Below the pieces are notes generated by a model. That model did no database searches and was not told where the DNA came from. It saw nothing but the letters and a program-made list of their open reading frames with translations. The position numbers and the translations under genes are program-made. 64,000 bases of DNA from CAHJWO01 sp964245885 (GTDB lineage: Bacteria; Verrucomicrobiota; Verrucomicrobiia; Chthoniobacterales; SZAS-18), in the NCBI GenBank assembly GCA_964245885.1, contig CAXTOX010000003.1:1-64000 (forward strand), read 5' to 3'. This document shows positions 35,531 to 43,394 of this stretch, piece after piece. How positions within the stretch are numbered: the first letter of the stretch is position 1; every line of letters starts with the position of its first letter.

Positions 35531-35642
35531 AATGCCTCTCGCAAAGGACGCGAAGGACGCAAAGAAGAAGAGGAGTGGCAGAAAGTTCTTTTCTACCCCT
35601 TCTTCCCTTTGCGTCCTTCGCGTCCTTTGCGAGAGGCACATT
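35531..35642. repeat. Inverted-repeat element, family D, copy 2
   Basis: Arms AATGCCTCTCGCAAAGGACG-CGAAGGACGCAAAG and their reverse complement ending GCGAGAGGCACATT pair over about 35 bases around a 40-base centre. Same family as 27181-27295. It lies between the priA 3' end and the pgsA 5' end on the same coding strand, so it would be in a priA-pgsA transcript if one exists. Confidence 0.88.
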
Positions 35643-35650
35643 CTGGAAAG

Positions 35651-37900
35651 TCACATCAACTGGTACGGGTCCACGTCCACCGCCGCGATCACGTCGGTGG
35701 GCAGTTGCATCTTTGCCAACACGGCGCGGACGTGCCGGCTCAGCTTGAACGCTGATTTTCCCCGCAACAACAGCTGGTAGCGGAATTGCCCCTTCAGCTT
35801 TTCCAACGGTGCGGGTACGGCGTCGCCGAGCGTCGCGCCTTCGGGCAGACCTTCCTTCAGCCGCCGCGCGACCGTCTCGGCCGTGAACCGCCCGCGTTCC
35901 TGGTGCGCGCACCGGATCGTCACCAGCACGAGATGCACGAACGGCGGGAAGCCGCACTTCGAGCGGAAGTCCACCTCCTGCTGAAAATACCCCTCGAAGT
36001 CATGGTGCCGGGCGAACTGGATCGACGGACTGAAGGGCGTGAAACTCTGCACGAACACCTCGCCGGTCATCTCGCCGCGTCCGGCGCGTCCGGCGACCTG
36101 CGTGAGGAGCTGGAACGTCCTTTCCCCCGCCCGGAAATCGGGCAGGTGCAGCGCCAGGTCGGCGTTGATGATGCCCACCAGCGTGACGTTGGGGAAATGC
36201 AGCCCCTTGGCAATCATCTGCGTGCCGATGAGGATGTCAATTTTGCCCGCGCGGAAGGCATGGAGCGTTTCGCGGTAGGATTCCTTCTTGGTCATGGCAT
36301 CGGCGTCCATGCGCTTGATGTTCGCCTGCGGAAAAACTTTGCCGACGACTTCCTCTACCCGCTCGGTGCCCAGGCCCGCCTGCCGGATGGCGGGGTCGTT
36401 GCATTTCGGGCAGCGGCTTGGCACGGACGCTTGGTGTCCGCAGAGATGGCAGATGAGTCGGTTGGCCGCCCGGTGGAAGGTCAGGGCGATGCTGCAATCC
36501 ACGCACCGCTGCACGTCGCCGCACGCCGGGCAGACGAGCGACGTGGCGAACCCGCGCCGGTTAAGAAACAGGATGGTCTGCTCCTTCTTCTCGAGGCGGC
36601 TGGTGATGGCGGCGCGCAGCTTTTCCGAGAGCACGAGCGGCTGGCCGCTTTTCTGCCGGCCGGACTCGTTGCGCAGGTCCACGATGCGGATGAGCGGCAT
36701 CTTCTGGTCATCCACGCGCATGGTCAGCAGCGCGAGGTCGTACTTGCCGGTCATGGCGTTGTGGTAGCTCTCGACCGAGGGCGTCGCGCTGCCGAGCAGC
36801 ACGGCGCAATCCTCCATCTTCGCGCGCAGCACGGCGAGGTCACGCGCCTGGTAGCGCGGGGCTTCCTCCTGCTTGTAGGAATTCTCGTGCTCCTCGTCCA
36901 CGACGATCAGGCCGAGGTTCGCCAGCGGCGCGAACACCGCCGAGCGCGCCCCGATGACGATGCGCGCCTTGCCACCGTGGATCTTGTGCCATTCGTCGTG
37001 GCGTTCGCCCGCGGAAAGGTGGCTGTGCAGGACGGCCACCTGTTCCTGCGTGGACGCGAACCGGCTCTTGAACCGCTCAACGGTCTGCGGCGTGAGCGAG
37101 ATTTCCGGCACGAGGACGAGCGCGGTCTGGCCGCGTTCCAGCGCGGACGAAATGGCTTGGAGGTAAACCTCCGTTTTCCCGCTGCCGGTGACGCCGAAGA
37201 GCAGCACGGGTTTCTTCTCGCCCGCCGGGGCTGCCATCGAGGCGTGGATGACCTTGAGCGCCTCGTCCTGCTCGGCGGTGAGGGTTTGCTTACTGTTGGC
37301 GACGAACGTCTCCTTTTCGTAGGGGTCGCGCGCGACGGAGGTAGCCGTCGTTTCGACCAACCCGGCTTTGACGAGAGACTGGACGGTCTGGTGCGTCGCG
37401 CCGCAGGTCTTCGCCAGCGTGGCAACCTGGAGCGGTTCGCCCGCGGCTTCCTGGAGGGCTTGCACGACCTCGGCCTGCCGGGGGGCGCGCTTTTGCAGGG
37501 CGGCAAGTTCCTCCGGCGTCGGCGGACGGACGAGGCGGGCAAAGAGTTGTTTCTTGTCGCCGACCTCGGCGTCGCGGATGACCTGCGGCAGGACGCTGCG
37601 CATGGCGGTTTCCACCGGGCAGCAGTAATAATCGGCCATCCAGCGGGCCAACTCGATGAGCACCGGGCTGATGATGGCCTTGTCGCCGATGACGGCCTGG
37701 AGCGGGCGCAGGCTGCCCTCGGGCACGGCCGATTCCGCGAGCAGGTCGACCACGGTGCCGATGGCAGCGCGGTTCCGAAAAGGCAGGCGCACCCGGCTGC
37801 CGACCTGCACGCGCCCGGCCAGCGCGGCGGGGATGAGGTAGTCAAACTCCCGGTCCGCCGAACGGTCCACGATGACGCGGGCGAATCGGTGGGTTTCCAT
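35651..37900 (-). CDS. priA: Primosomal protein N' (replication restart helicase)
   Basis: 3'-5' helicase that reloads the replisome at stalled forks. The 749-residue protein has an N-terminal DNA-binding domain (METHRFARVIVDRSADREFD), Walker A GVTGSGKTEVYL near residue 237, Walker B VDEEHENSYKQ, the zinc-binding cysteine set CPACGD...CVDC...CHLCGH...CPKC, and the helicase C-lobe with IGTQMIAKGLHFPNVTLVG. Length and all blocks match PriA. It ends 9 bases from repeat copy D2. Confidence 0.96.
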   Translation of the reverse strand: METHRFARVIVDRSADREFDYLIPAALAGRVQVGSRVRLPFRNRAAIGTVVDLLAESAVPEGSLRPLQAVIGDKAIISPVLIELARWMADYYCCPVETAMRSVLPQVIRDAEVGDKKQLFARLVRPPTPEELAALQKRAPRQAEVVQALQEAAGEPLQVATLAKTCGATHQTVQSLVKAGLVETTATSVARDPYEKETFVANSKQTLTAEQDEALKVIHASMAAPAGEKKPVLLFGVTGSGKTEVYLQAISSALERGQTALVLVPEISLTPQTVERFKSRFASTQEQVAVLHSHLSAGERHDEWHKIHGGKARIVIGARSAVFAPLANLGLIVVDEEHENSYKQEEAPRYQARDLAVLRAKMEDCAVLLGSATPSVESYHNAMTGKYDLALLTMRVDDQKMPLIRIVDLRNESGRQKSGQPLVLSEKLRAAITSRLEKKEQTILFLNRRGFATSLVCPACGDVQRCVDCSIALTFHRAANRLICHLCGHQASVPSRCPKCNDPAIRQAGLGTERVEEVVGKVFPQANIKRMDADAMTKKESYRETLHAFRAGKIDILIGTQMIAKGLHFPNVTLVGIINADLALHLPDFRAGERTFQLLTQVAGRAGRGEMTGEVFVQSFTPFSPSIQFARHHDFEGYFQQEVDFRSKCGFPPFVHLVLVTIRCAHQERGRFTAETVARRLKEGLPEGATLGDAVPAPLEKLKGQFRYQLLLRGKSAFKLSRHVRAVLAKMQLPTDVIAAVDVDPYQLM

Positions 37901-37948
37901 GGCGACAGGCAGGCGGAGTAACTTGTAACCTACCAGAAAACCGCCGCT

Positions 37949-38719
37949 TTACGAGGGCGCGCGGCGTTGCAGCCACGTCACCACGGAAAGCAGCGCCCCG
38001 GATATCACCAGCAGCGACACCGCGTAGAGGTGCGCCGTCGGGTAGTCGGGCTTTTCCACCGCGTCGTAGAGCGCGATGCTCGCCACGCGCGTTTGCCCGG
38101 GGATGTTCCCGCCGAGCATCATGACCACGCCGAACTCTCCTACGGTGTGCGCGAAGCTCAGCGTCGCGCCCACCAGCAGCCCCCGCCTGGCCAACGGCAC
38201 CCGCACCCGCCAGAACGCCCGCCACGGGGCGGCTCCCGAGGCCGCCGCGGCTTCCACGAGCGCGTCCGGCACCGCGCCGAGCGCCGCCTGGAACGGCTGC
38301 ACGGCGTACGGCAGGCTGTAAAGGATCGAGCCGATCACCAGCCCCAAAAACGAAAAACTCAGCGACCGTCCCGTCCACTCCCGCCACCAGGAACCCGGTG
38401 GATGCCCCGGGGCAAAGACCACCAGCAGATAGAATCCGATGACCGTCGGCGGCAGCACGATGGGCAAACCGACCAAGGTCTGGATCAACCCGATGCCAGG
38501 CAGACGGCTCGTGTTGAGCCAGTGCGCCAGCGGCACACCCAGAATGAGCAGGATGGCGGTTGTCGTCAGCGCCAGCCGCAGCGTCAATCCCAACGTTTCA
38601 AGAAACGGCGCAAGCTCGAAGTCGGCGAATGGCAGGTCGGTGATGCTGGCCTGGAGATCGACGGCACGCCCGTCGGCAGCCGGGTCGAAGTCCATCCCGA
38701 TGAGCTGGCGCAGCGGCAT
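37949..38719 (-). CDS. modB: Molybdate ABC transporter permease
   Basis: Inner-membrane permease with five to six helices and the ABC-coupling EAA-like loop ALVEAAAASGAAPWRAFWRV, plus GLPIVLPPTVIGFYLL and TVGEFGVVMMLGGNIPGQTR, typical of ModB. The start is uncertain: 38719 (MPLRQLIG) or 38695 (MDFDPAADG) lies just after an N-gap, and the same 16-base string occurs at 38625-38640 and right after the gap, so the 5' end may be misassembled. modA lies upstream on the same strand; no modC ATPase is seen on either side. Confidence 0.88.
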   Translation of the reverse strand: MPLRQLIGMDFDPAADGRAVDLQASITDLPFADFELAPFLETLGLTLRLALTTTAILLILGVPLAHWLNTSRLPGIGLIQTLVGLPIVLPPTVIGFYLLVVFAPGHPPGSWWREWTGRSLSFSFLGLVIGSILYSLPYAVQPFQAALGAVPDALVEAAAASGAAPWRAFWRVRVPLARRGLLVGATLSFAHTVGEFGVVMMLGGNIPGQTRVASIALYDAVEKPDYPTAHLYAVSLLVISGALLSVVTWLQRRAPS

Positions 38720-38743
38720 GCGGGCCAGCAGCGGCGTGGTGTG

Positions 38744-38753
38744 NNNNNNNNNN
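38744..38753. other. Assembly gap (10 N)
   Basis: Ten Ns next to the modB start. GCGAATGGCAGGTCGG occurs at 38625-38640 and again at 38754-38769 right after the gap, so the join may collapse or duplicate sequence between the repeats. Confidence 1.
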
Positions 38754-38833
38754 GCGAATGGCAGGTCGGGCGACAGCACGATACGGAAAACAAAAGCCAC
38801 CCGTGCGAACGTCCCGGCCGTGAACGCGCGTCA

Positions 38834-39625
38834 CTACTTCTTGAAGCCGTATTTGTCGAAGATCGCCCGGGCCTCGTCGGTCTTCAGGAAGTCAACGTAA
38901 GTCTTGGCGAGCGGATTGTTCACGCCTGCCTTGGTCAGGACCACCGCCTGTTCGAGCTTGTTGTAAGTGTCGGCGGGTACTTCCCACCACTTCCCCACCT
39001 TCGACAGCTTGGGCGAGAGCACCAGCGAGAGCGCCACGAAGCCCGCGTCGGCGTTGCCTGTTTCCACGAACTGCGCGGTTTGGGCAATGTTCTCGCCGGT
39101 CACGACGCGCGGTTGGACGGCATCCCAGAGTTTTTCGTGCTGAAGGGCTTCCTTGGCAGCGCGCCCGTAGGGAGCGTGATCGGGATTGGCGACGGCCAGT
39201 TTTTTCACCGGACCGTCGGGATCGCGCAGCAGGTCAAAGCCCTTGGTCACGTCGACTTTGTCCGGCGTGGAAGTCCAGAGCACGATGCGGCCAATGGCGT
39301 AAATCGTCAGCGTGCTTTCGTCCGCGAGACCGGCCTTGATGAGTTCGCGCGGGAACGACACGTCGGCGGACAGGAACACCTCGAAAGGCGCGCCGTTCTT
39401 GATCTGGGTAGTGAAGTTCCCTGACGAGCCGGACGAAACCTTCAGGTCCGCGCCGGGATGCGCCTTCTTGAAGGCGGTGTTGATGTCTTCCAAGCAATAG
39501 GAGAGGTCCGCCGCCGCGGCGATGGACACGGACTCGGCCGCACGCGCGGACGCGGCGAGGAGCAAACCGCAAAGGACGAAGGCAGCGGCGGCGCAGCGGA
39601 GCTTAAGAACGTTCAACGGATACAT
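38834..39625 (-). CDS. modA: Molybdate ABC transporter substrate-binding protein
   Basis: Exported molybdate/tungstate-binding protein. The 263-residue precursor has a signal peptide (residues 1-29, cut near ARA-AES). The type II periplasmic fold includes AAAADLSYCLEDINTAFKKA, the oxyanion-binding SSGSSGNFTTQI, GAPFEVFLSADVSFP and ANPDHAPYGRAAKEAL. It overlaps the molbindin gene by 23 bases, so the order mop-modA-modB forms one operon. Confidence 0.93.
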   Translation of the reverse strand: MYPLNVLKLRCAAAAFVLCGLLLAASARAAESVSIAAAADLSYCLEDINTAFKKAHPGADLKVSSGSSGNFTTQIKNGAPFEVFLSADVSFPRELIKAGLADESTLTIYAIGRIVLWTSTPDKVDVTKGFDLLRDPDGPVKKLAVANPDHAPYGRAAKEALQHEKLWDAVQPRVVTGENIAQTAQFVETGNADAGFVALSLVLSPKLSKVGKWWEVPADTYNKLEQAVVLTKAGVNNPLAKTYVDFLKTDEARAIFDKYGFKK

Positions 39626-39812
39626 TGGTGGCTTTGATGATGGCGTCGACGGCGTCGCCGGGTTGGAGGGAGAGTTCCTGGACCGAGCGGGTGGTGATGA
39701 CCGCGCTGATCGTACCGGCAGCCGTGTCGATGATCACTTCCGAGACCACCTTGTCAGAGAGGATCTCGCGCACGGTGCCTTGGAGTCGGTTGCGGATGCT
39801 AGTTTGGCTCAT
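39603..39812 (-). CDS. mop: Molbindin (single Mop/TOBE domain)
   Basis: Small cytoplasmic molybdate-binding protein. The 69-residue single Mop domain begins MSQTSIRNRLQGTVREILSD and contains VSEVIIDTAAG, ISAVITTRSVQELSLQPGDA and AIIKATNVSV, matching the family throughout. It may store molybdate or, with a partner, sense it. First gene of the molybdate operon; a ModE-like palindrome lies 40-63 bases upstream. Confidence 0.93.
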   Translation of the reverse strand: MSQTSIRNRLQGTVREILSDKVVSEVIIDTAAGTISAVITTRSVQELSLQPGDAVDAIIKATNVSVERS

Positions 39813-39851
39813 GCGAGAACAATGTCGTCGGGAAACCAGTCGTTGGCCGTG

Positions 39852-39875
39852 CGTTATCTCGGGAAATAGATATCG
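39852..39875. promoter_or_regulatory. ModE-box-like palindrome
   Basis: CGTTATCT-N8-AGATATCG has 7 of 8 bases paired and resembles the molybdate-responsive ModE site (CGnTATAT-N6-8-ATATAnCG). It stands ahead of mop-modA-modB. ModE itself is not coded here, so the regulator is inferred. Confidence 0.45.
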
Positions 39876-39919
39876 CTAGATGATTCGCTTGTCGAAACGG
39901 TCTGTGCTTCCACGTCAGT

Positions 39920-40145
39920 CTGCATAGCCCCGGCAGGGGCGTAAGATTTTAGCCCACGGCGCGAGCCGTGGAAAACATTCGCCAAGGGGAACAGCCTTGG
40001 CAGGGGCGTAAGAATGGCAGCGTGATTGTCTGCGAAAGGCTGGCGTGTTCTCTTCCGCCCCTGCCGGGGCTTGCCCGCTTAGACCTGGTCGACCCACGGC
40101 TCACGCCGTGGGCTAAAATCTTACGCCCTTGCCGGGGCTGGAACC
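39920..40145. repeat. Inverted-repeat element, family B, copy 4
   Basis: Contains ATAGCCCCGGCAGGGGCG, CCCACGGCGCGAGCCGTGG, a diverged CAGCCTTGGCAGGGGCG, then CGCCCCTGCCGGGGCT and CCCACGGCTCACGCCGTGGG and a last CGCCCTTGCCGGGGCTG. The outer GTTTTCCGTTTG arms of the other copies are absent. It lies between mop (divergent side) and the tal 3' end. Confidence 0.85.
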
Positions 40146-40212
40146 GAGAAACACCTTGGCAAACAGATGTACCAGCGTGGTCACTCCTCCCATCAGGACT
40201 CCCGAAAGCGAA

Positions 40213-40239
40213 GGGGCTGGCCCGGAAAGAGCCAGCCCC
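40213..40239 (-). terminator. GC-rich hairpin after tal
   Basis: GGGGCTGGC and GCCAGCCCC (9 bp) with a 9-base loop start 26 bases past the tal stop. On the tal transcript it is followed by CTTCGCTTTC, a poor T-run, so termination may be weak or Rho-assisted. Confidence 0.5.
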
Positions 40240-40264
40240 GAACTCGCGACGGTCGGTAGATTGT

Positions 40265-41305
40265 CTAACTGTGCGCCGGGCCACCCTCGGGAGCCGCCGT
40301 GCCGAGCTTTTCGGAGATCAACTTGTCCACCTTCAGGATGTCAGCGACGAAAAGGCGGATGCCGTCGGCCGTCTTTTCGGTGGCCATCGCGTCCTGGTTG
40401 AGCAGGAAGCGGAAGTTCTTCTCGTCGGTGGACACCTTTTCGACGTCGCTGGCCTTGGCCTTTTCTGCGCTGAGCTTCTGGGTGATCGGGTCCTCGCTCT
40501 CGGCGAGTTCCTTGAGCAGCTTGGGGCTGATCGTCAGCAGGTCGCACCCGGCCAGCTCGGCGATCTGGCTCGTGTTGCGGAAGCTCGCGCCCATCACTTC
40601 CGTCTCGTAGCCGAACTTCTTGTAGTAATTATAGATGCCAGCGGTGCTCTGCACGCCGGGATCGTCCGCGCCGGTGTAGTCGCGGTTGTTGGCCTTCTTG
40701 AACCAGTCGTAAATGCGGCCGACGAACGGCGAGATGAGTTGCACCTTGGCCTCGGCACAGGCAGCAGCCTGCACGGTCGAGAACAGGAGCGTCAGGTTGC
40801 AGTGAATCCCTTCCCTGGTGAGGACTTCGGCCGCGCGGATGCCCTCCCACGTCGAGGCGATCTTGATGAGCACACGTTCGCGCGGGGTGCCGTGTTCCTC
40901 GTAGATTTTGATGAGGGTGCGGCCTTTCTCGATCAACGCCTCCACGTCGAACGACAGACGCGCATCGGTCTCAGTGGAGACGCGTCCTGGCACGATCTTG
41001 AGGATTTCCGTCCCGAACAAGGTCAACAACCGGTCGGTGATATGGTCGGTGAGCTTCGCGCCCGTGAGCGACGTGCCTTTGGACTCTTTGACCGCTTGGT
41101 CGAGCAAATGACTGTACTTGTCCTCCTTGACGGCGGCGTAGATCAGGCTCGGGTTGGTGGTGGCATCTTGGGGCTTGAAGGCCTCGATGGTGCCGAAATC
41201 GCCGGTGTCGGCAACGACTTTGGAAAACTTCTTTAGTTGATCTAGCTGGCTCGTCTTCTGGCCAGCGGCGGCGTTGGTGGGCGGTTCGGCGGTGGCGGTG
41301 GACAT
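40265..41305 (-). CDS. tal: Transaldolase
   Basis: Pentose-phosphate-pathway enzyme that moves a dihydroxyacetone unit between sugar phosphates. The 346-residue protein has the N-terminal DATTNPSLIYAA block, the Schiff-base Lys in RVLIKIASTWEG and the conserved CNLTLLFSTVQAAACAEA and SPFVGRIYDWFKK. Length and blocks fit the TalB (subclass 1) type. The start MSTATAEPPTN was preferred over a Met six residues earlier. It lies 51 bases after smpB on the same strand. Confidence 0.95.
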   Translation of the reverse strand: MSTATAEPPTNAAAGQKTSQLDQLKKFSKVVADTGDFGTIEAFKPQDATTNPSLIYAAVKEDKYSHLLDQAVKESKGTSLTGAKLTDHITDRLLTLFGTEILKIVPGRVSTETDARLSFDVEALIEKGRTLIKIYEEHGTPRERVLIKIASTWEGIRAAEVLTREGIHCNLTLLFSTVQAAACAEAKVQLISPFVGRIYDWFKKANNRDYTGADDPGVQSTAGIYNYYKKFGYETEVMGASFRNTSQIAELAGCDLLTISPKLLKELAESEDPITQKLSAEKAKASDVEKVSTDEKNFRFLLNQDAMATEKTADGIRLFVADILKVDKLISEKLGTAAPEGGPAHS

Positions 41306-41356
41306 ATGCTGTATTTCGCACACCGGCGGGAATCCGCGTGTGCCCGCCGCGTGCGC

Positions 41357-41821
41357 CTAGCCGTTGCGTCGGTTGAACCGCGCCACCTCGCGCTCCGTTT
41401 CCCGCTTGGTGACGCGTTCCTTTAGGTCGGCGCGTTTGTCGGAGGCCACCTTGCCTTTGCCGACGCCGATTTCGACCTTTACCCGGCCGTTTTTCCAGTA
41501 CATGCGGAGCGCGACCAGCGCGTGGCCGCGGATCTGCGCCATGTCGTAAAGCTTGAGGATCTCCGCCTTGTGCATGAGCAGGCGGCGGTTGCGCTTCGGC
41601 TCGTGCTGGCTGTCGTGGCTGGCCTGCGCGTAGGGCTGGATGTCGGCGTTGAGCAGGTACGCCTGGCCCGCGTCCACCCGCGCGAAGGCGTCGCTGAGAT
41701 TGGCGTGCCCGGCGCGGATGCTCTTGATCTCGGTGCCCTGCAACTGGATGCCCGCCTCGAAACGCTCCAGGATGTGGTATTCCCGGAGAACCTTGCGGTT
41801 GTTGATGATGTCTTCGGCCAT
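41357..41821 (-). CDS. smpB: SsrA-binding protein
   Basis: Binds tmRNA and delivers it to stalled ribosomes. The 154-residue protein is full length with NRKVLREYHILERFEAGIQL, the core GTEIKSIRAGHANLSDAF and the C-terminal basic tail KRADLKERVTKRETEREVAR. No tmRNA gene was seen nearby. It is followed by tal and preceded by rpoZ on the same strand. Confidence 0.97.
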   Translation of the reverse strand: MAEDIINNRKVLREYHILERFEAGIQLQGTEIKSIRAGHANLSDAFARVDAGQAYLLNADIQPYAQASHDSQHEPKRNRRLLMHKAEILKLYDMAQIRGHALVALRMYWKNGRVKVEIGVGKGKVASDKRADLKERVTKRETEREVARFNRRNG

Positions 41822-41888
41822 ACGATCCTATTCGCCACGGCACGGGTTCTCTGCTCGCAACCCGCAACGTGGCCGCAGGCCACTCTGC

Positions 41889-42104
41889 TCAGGCTTCTTC
41901 TTCGGGGGCCTTGCCGTCGCGGAAGGTGAGCTTGCCGTCGATGAGTTCCTTGAGCGCGATGTCGCTGTAGACCATGCGTGGCATCACCTGCACGAGCGGG
42001 CGATGGCCCTGGCTGAGTTGGCGCACCCGCTTGGAGACAATGTTGATGAGCTTTTGCTGGTCAGGCACGATCTTGGAGGCCTCTTCGAGGAGTGAGCTTT
42101 GCAT
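41889..42104 (-). CDS. rpoZ: RNA polymerase omega subunit
   Basis: Small subunit that helps fold and assemble the beta' subunit. The 71-residue form begins MQSSLLEEASKIVPDQQKLI and carries the omega core LINIVSKRVRQLSQGHRPLV and DIALKELIDGKL, the position of the conserved AxxEI segment. An upstream Met (42143) would add 13 Pro/Ala-rich residues and cannot be excluded. smpB and tal follow, so transcription and ribosome-rescue genes may be co-expressed. Confidence 0.85.
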   Translation of the reverse strand: MQSSLLEEASKIVPDQQKLINIVSKRVRQLSQGHRPLVQVMPRMVYSDIALKELIDGKLTFRDGKAPEEEA

Positions 42105-42364
42105 AGACGACGGCGGGACGGGCACGGTCGCGGGCGCTGCCATCTGGTCGGGAGGCGGCAGGACGACGAACCGGGGAATGGGAGACTGATCGGACACGCG
42201 GGCGGAAGGACCCGGGCGGGAACAGCACGGGAGGCAAGACAATGAGGGGGAAGCGCACTTTGTCAAGCGTCAAAGGCGTCCGCGGCGAAGTTTGTCGTCA
42301 GTCCGGTTCGCCGCCGGTCCGCGATTGTTGAACACAGCCTGCGGCCTTTTCCTCGATCTCTCCC

Positions 42365-43369
42365 ATGCGCTCCTGCCCTCCCGTCGTCCGCCCCCCGCGA
42401 TTGCCGCTGGTCCTGGCGGTCCTGCTGCCGCTGCTTTCCCCGCCCACCGGCCTGGCTCAATCCGCCGACGCGCCGCCGGCCGCCGCCACCAGCACCGCTC
42501 CGCCCGCCGCGACCGACATGGTGGAGCTGTCCTTCGACTACTCGCAGGGGGTGATCATCCTCGACGTGGATTACGGCGGCACGCGCCCGGCGAAGGTTGC
42601 GCTCGACACCGGCGACGCCGATTCCCTGCTCGATCTCGAAGCCGCGCGCGACATCGGGCTCGCGCTGGACCTGAAGGACCTGAAGGCCAGCGGCAGCGGC
42701 GAGGGGGCGGTGACCTTTTACCAGGTTGACCCGCCCCGGGCGCGGCTGGGCGCGGCGGAGTTTTCCGACAAGGGCCTCATCGTGATGCCGGTCGCCAGGA
42801 ACCTGCTGGAGGATTCCGGCATCCGTTGCGAGGGCACGCTCGGCTACGAATTTTTCAAGGATCGCGTGGTGCAGATCGACTATCCCGCGCGCAAGCTGCG
42901 CCTGTTCGCGGCGGCGCCCAAGGGCGACATGCGAGGAGCCACCGAGGGGGCCGACGTGCCGATCCAGTGGCGGCAGTACCATGCGCAAAGCCCGCGGCTC
43001 ATCACCACCGACCAGCTCCACCTCGGCGGCCACGCGATCCCGGCGCAGATCGACACGTGCTTTGCGCACACGCTGATCCTGTTCACGACCAAGCTGCCGT
43101 GGCTGGACAGTTCGCCCACGCGCGACGTGGAGGCGGTGCGCTACGAGGAAGCAGACCTCCAACCGGTCAACGTGCTCATGCCGATTTCACTGGGCAACCT
43201 GAGTTTCAGAGCGAACCCGATCGCGTACCTGGCGCGGGCGGACGCGCACGTTCCCGACACGGACATTGCGGCGGTGATCGGCAACCGGTTTTTCGAGGCC
43301 GGAATGCTCACGCTCGACTTCCGGGCCGCCCGGTTGTCGGTGGAGTGGAAGGCGTTGCAGACGCCTTGA
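42365..43369 (+). CDS. Exported retropepsin-like aspartic protease family protein
   Basis: The 334-residue precursor has a signal peptide (residues 1-31) and an Ala/Pro/Thr linker. The first pepsin/retropepsin-like lobe has VALDTGDADSLL (Asp-Thr-Gly); the second lobe has AQIDTCFAHTLIL in the matching position, with Cys in place of Gly. GTLGYEFFKDRVVQIDYPAR and GNRFFEAGMLTLDF are the psi-loop segments of the two lobes. It may be a protease or an inactive relative. Divergent from rpoZ. Confidence 0.75.
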   Translation: MRSCPPVVRPPRLPLVLAVLLPLLSPPTGLAQSADAPPAAATSTAPPAATDMVELSFDYSQGVIILDVDYGGTRPAKVALDTGDADSLLDLEAARDIGLALDLKDLKASGSGEGAVTFYQVDPPRARLGAAEFSDKGLIVMPVARNLLEDSGIRCEGTLGYEFFKDRVVQIDYPARKLRLFAAAPKGDMRGATEGADVPIQWRQYHAQSPRLITTDQLHLGGHAIPAQIDTCFAHTLILFTTKLPWLDSSPTRDVEAVRYEEADLQPVNVLMPISLGNLSFRANPIAYLARADAHVPDTDIAAVIGNRFFEAGMLTLDFRAARLSVEWKALQTP

Positions 43370-43394
43370 AGTTTGACGGCGGACCGGGTGCCGG

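Noticed and set aside
35786..37921. 711-codon open frame on the plus strand opposite priA
   Set aside because: Shadow frame; the minus strand codes a full-length PriA with all motifs.
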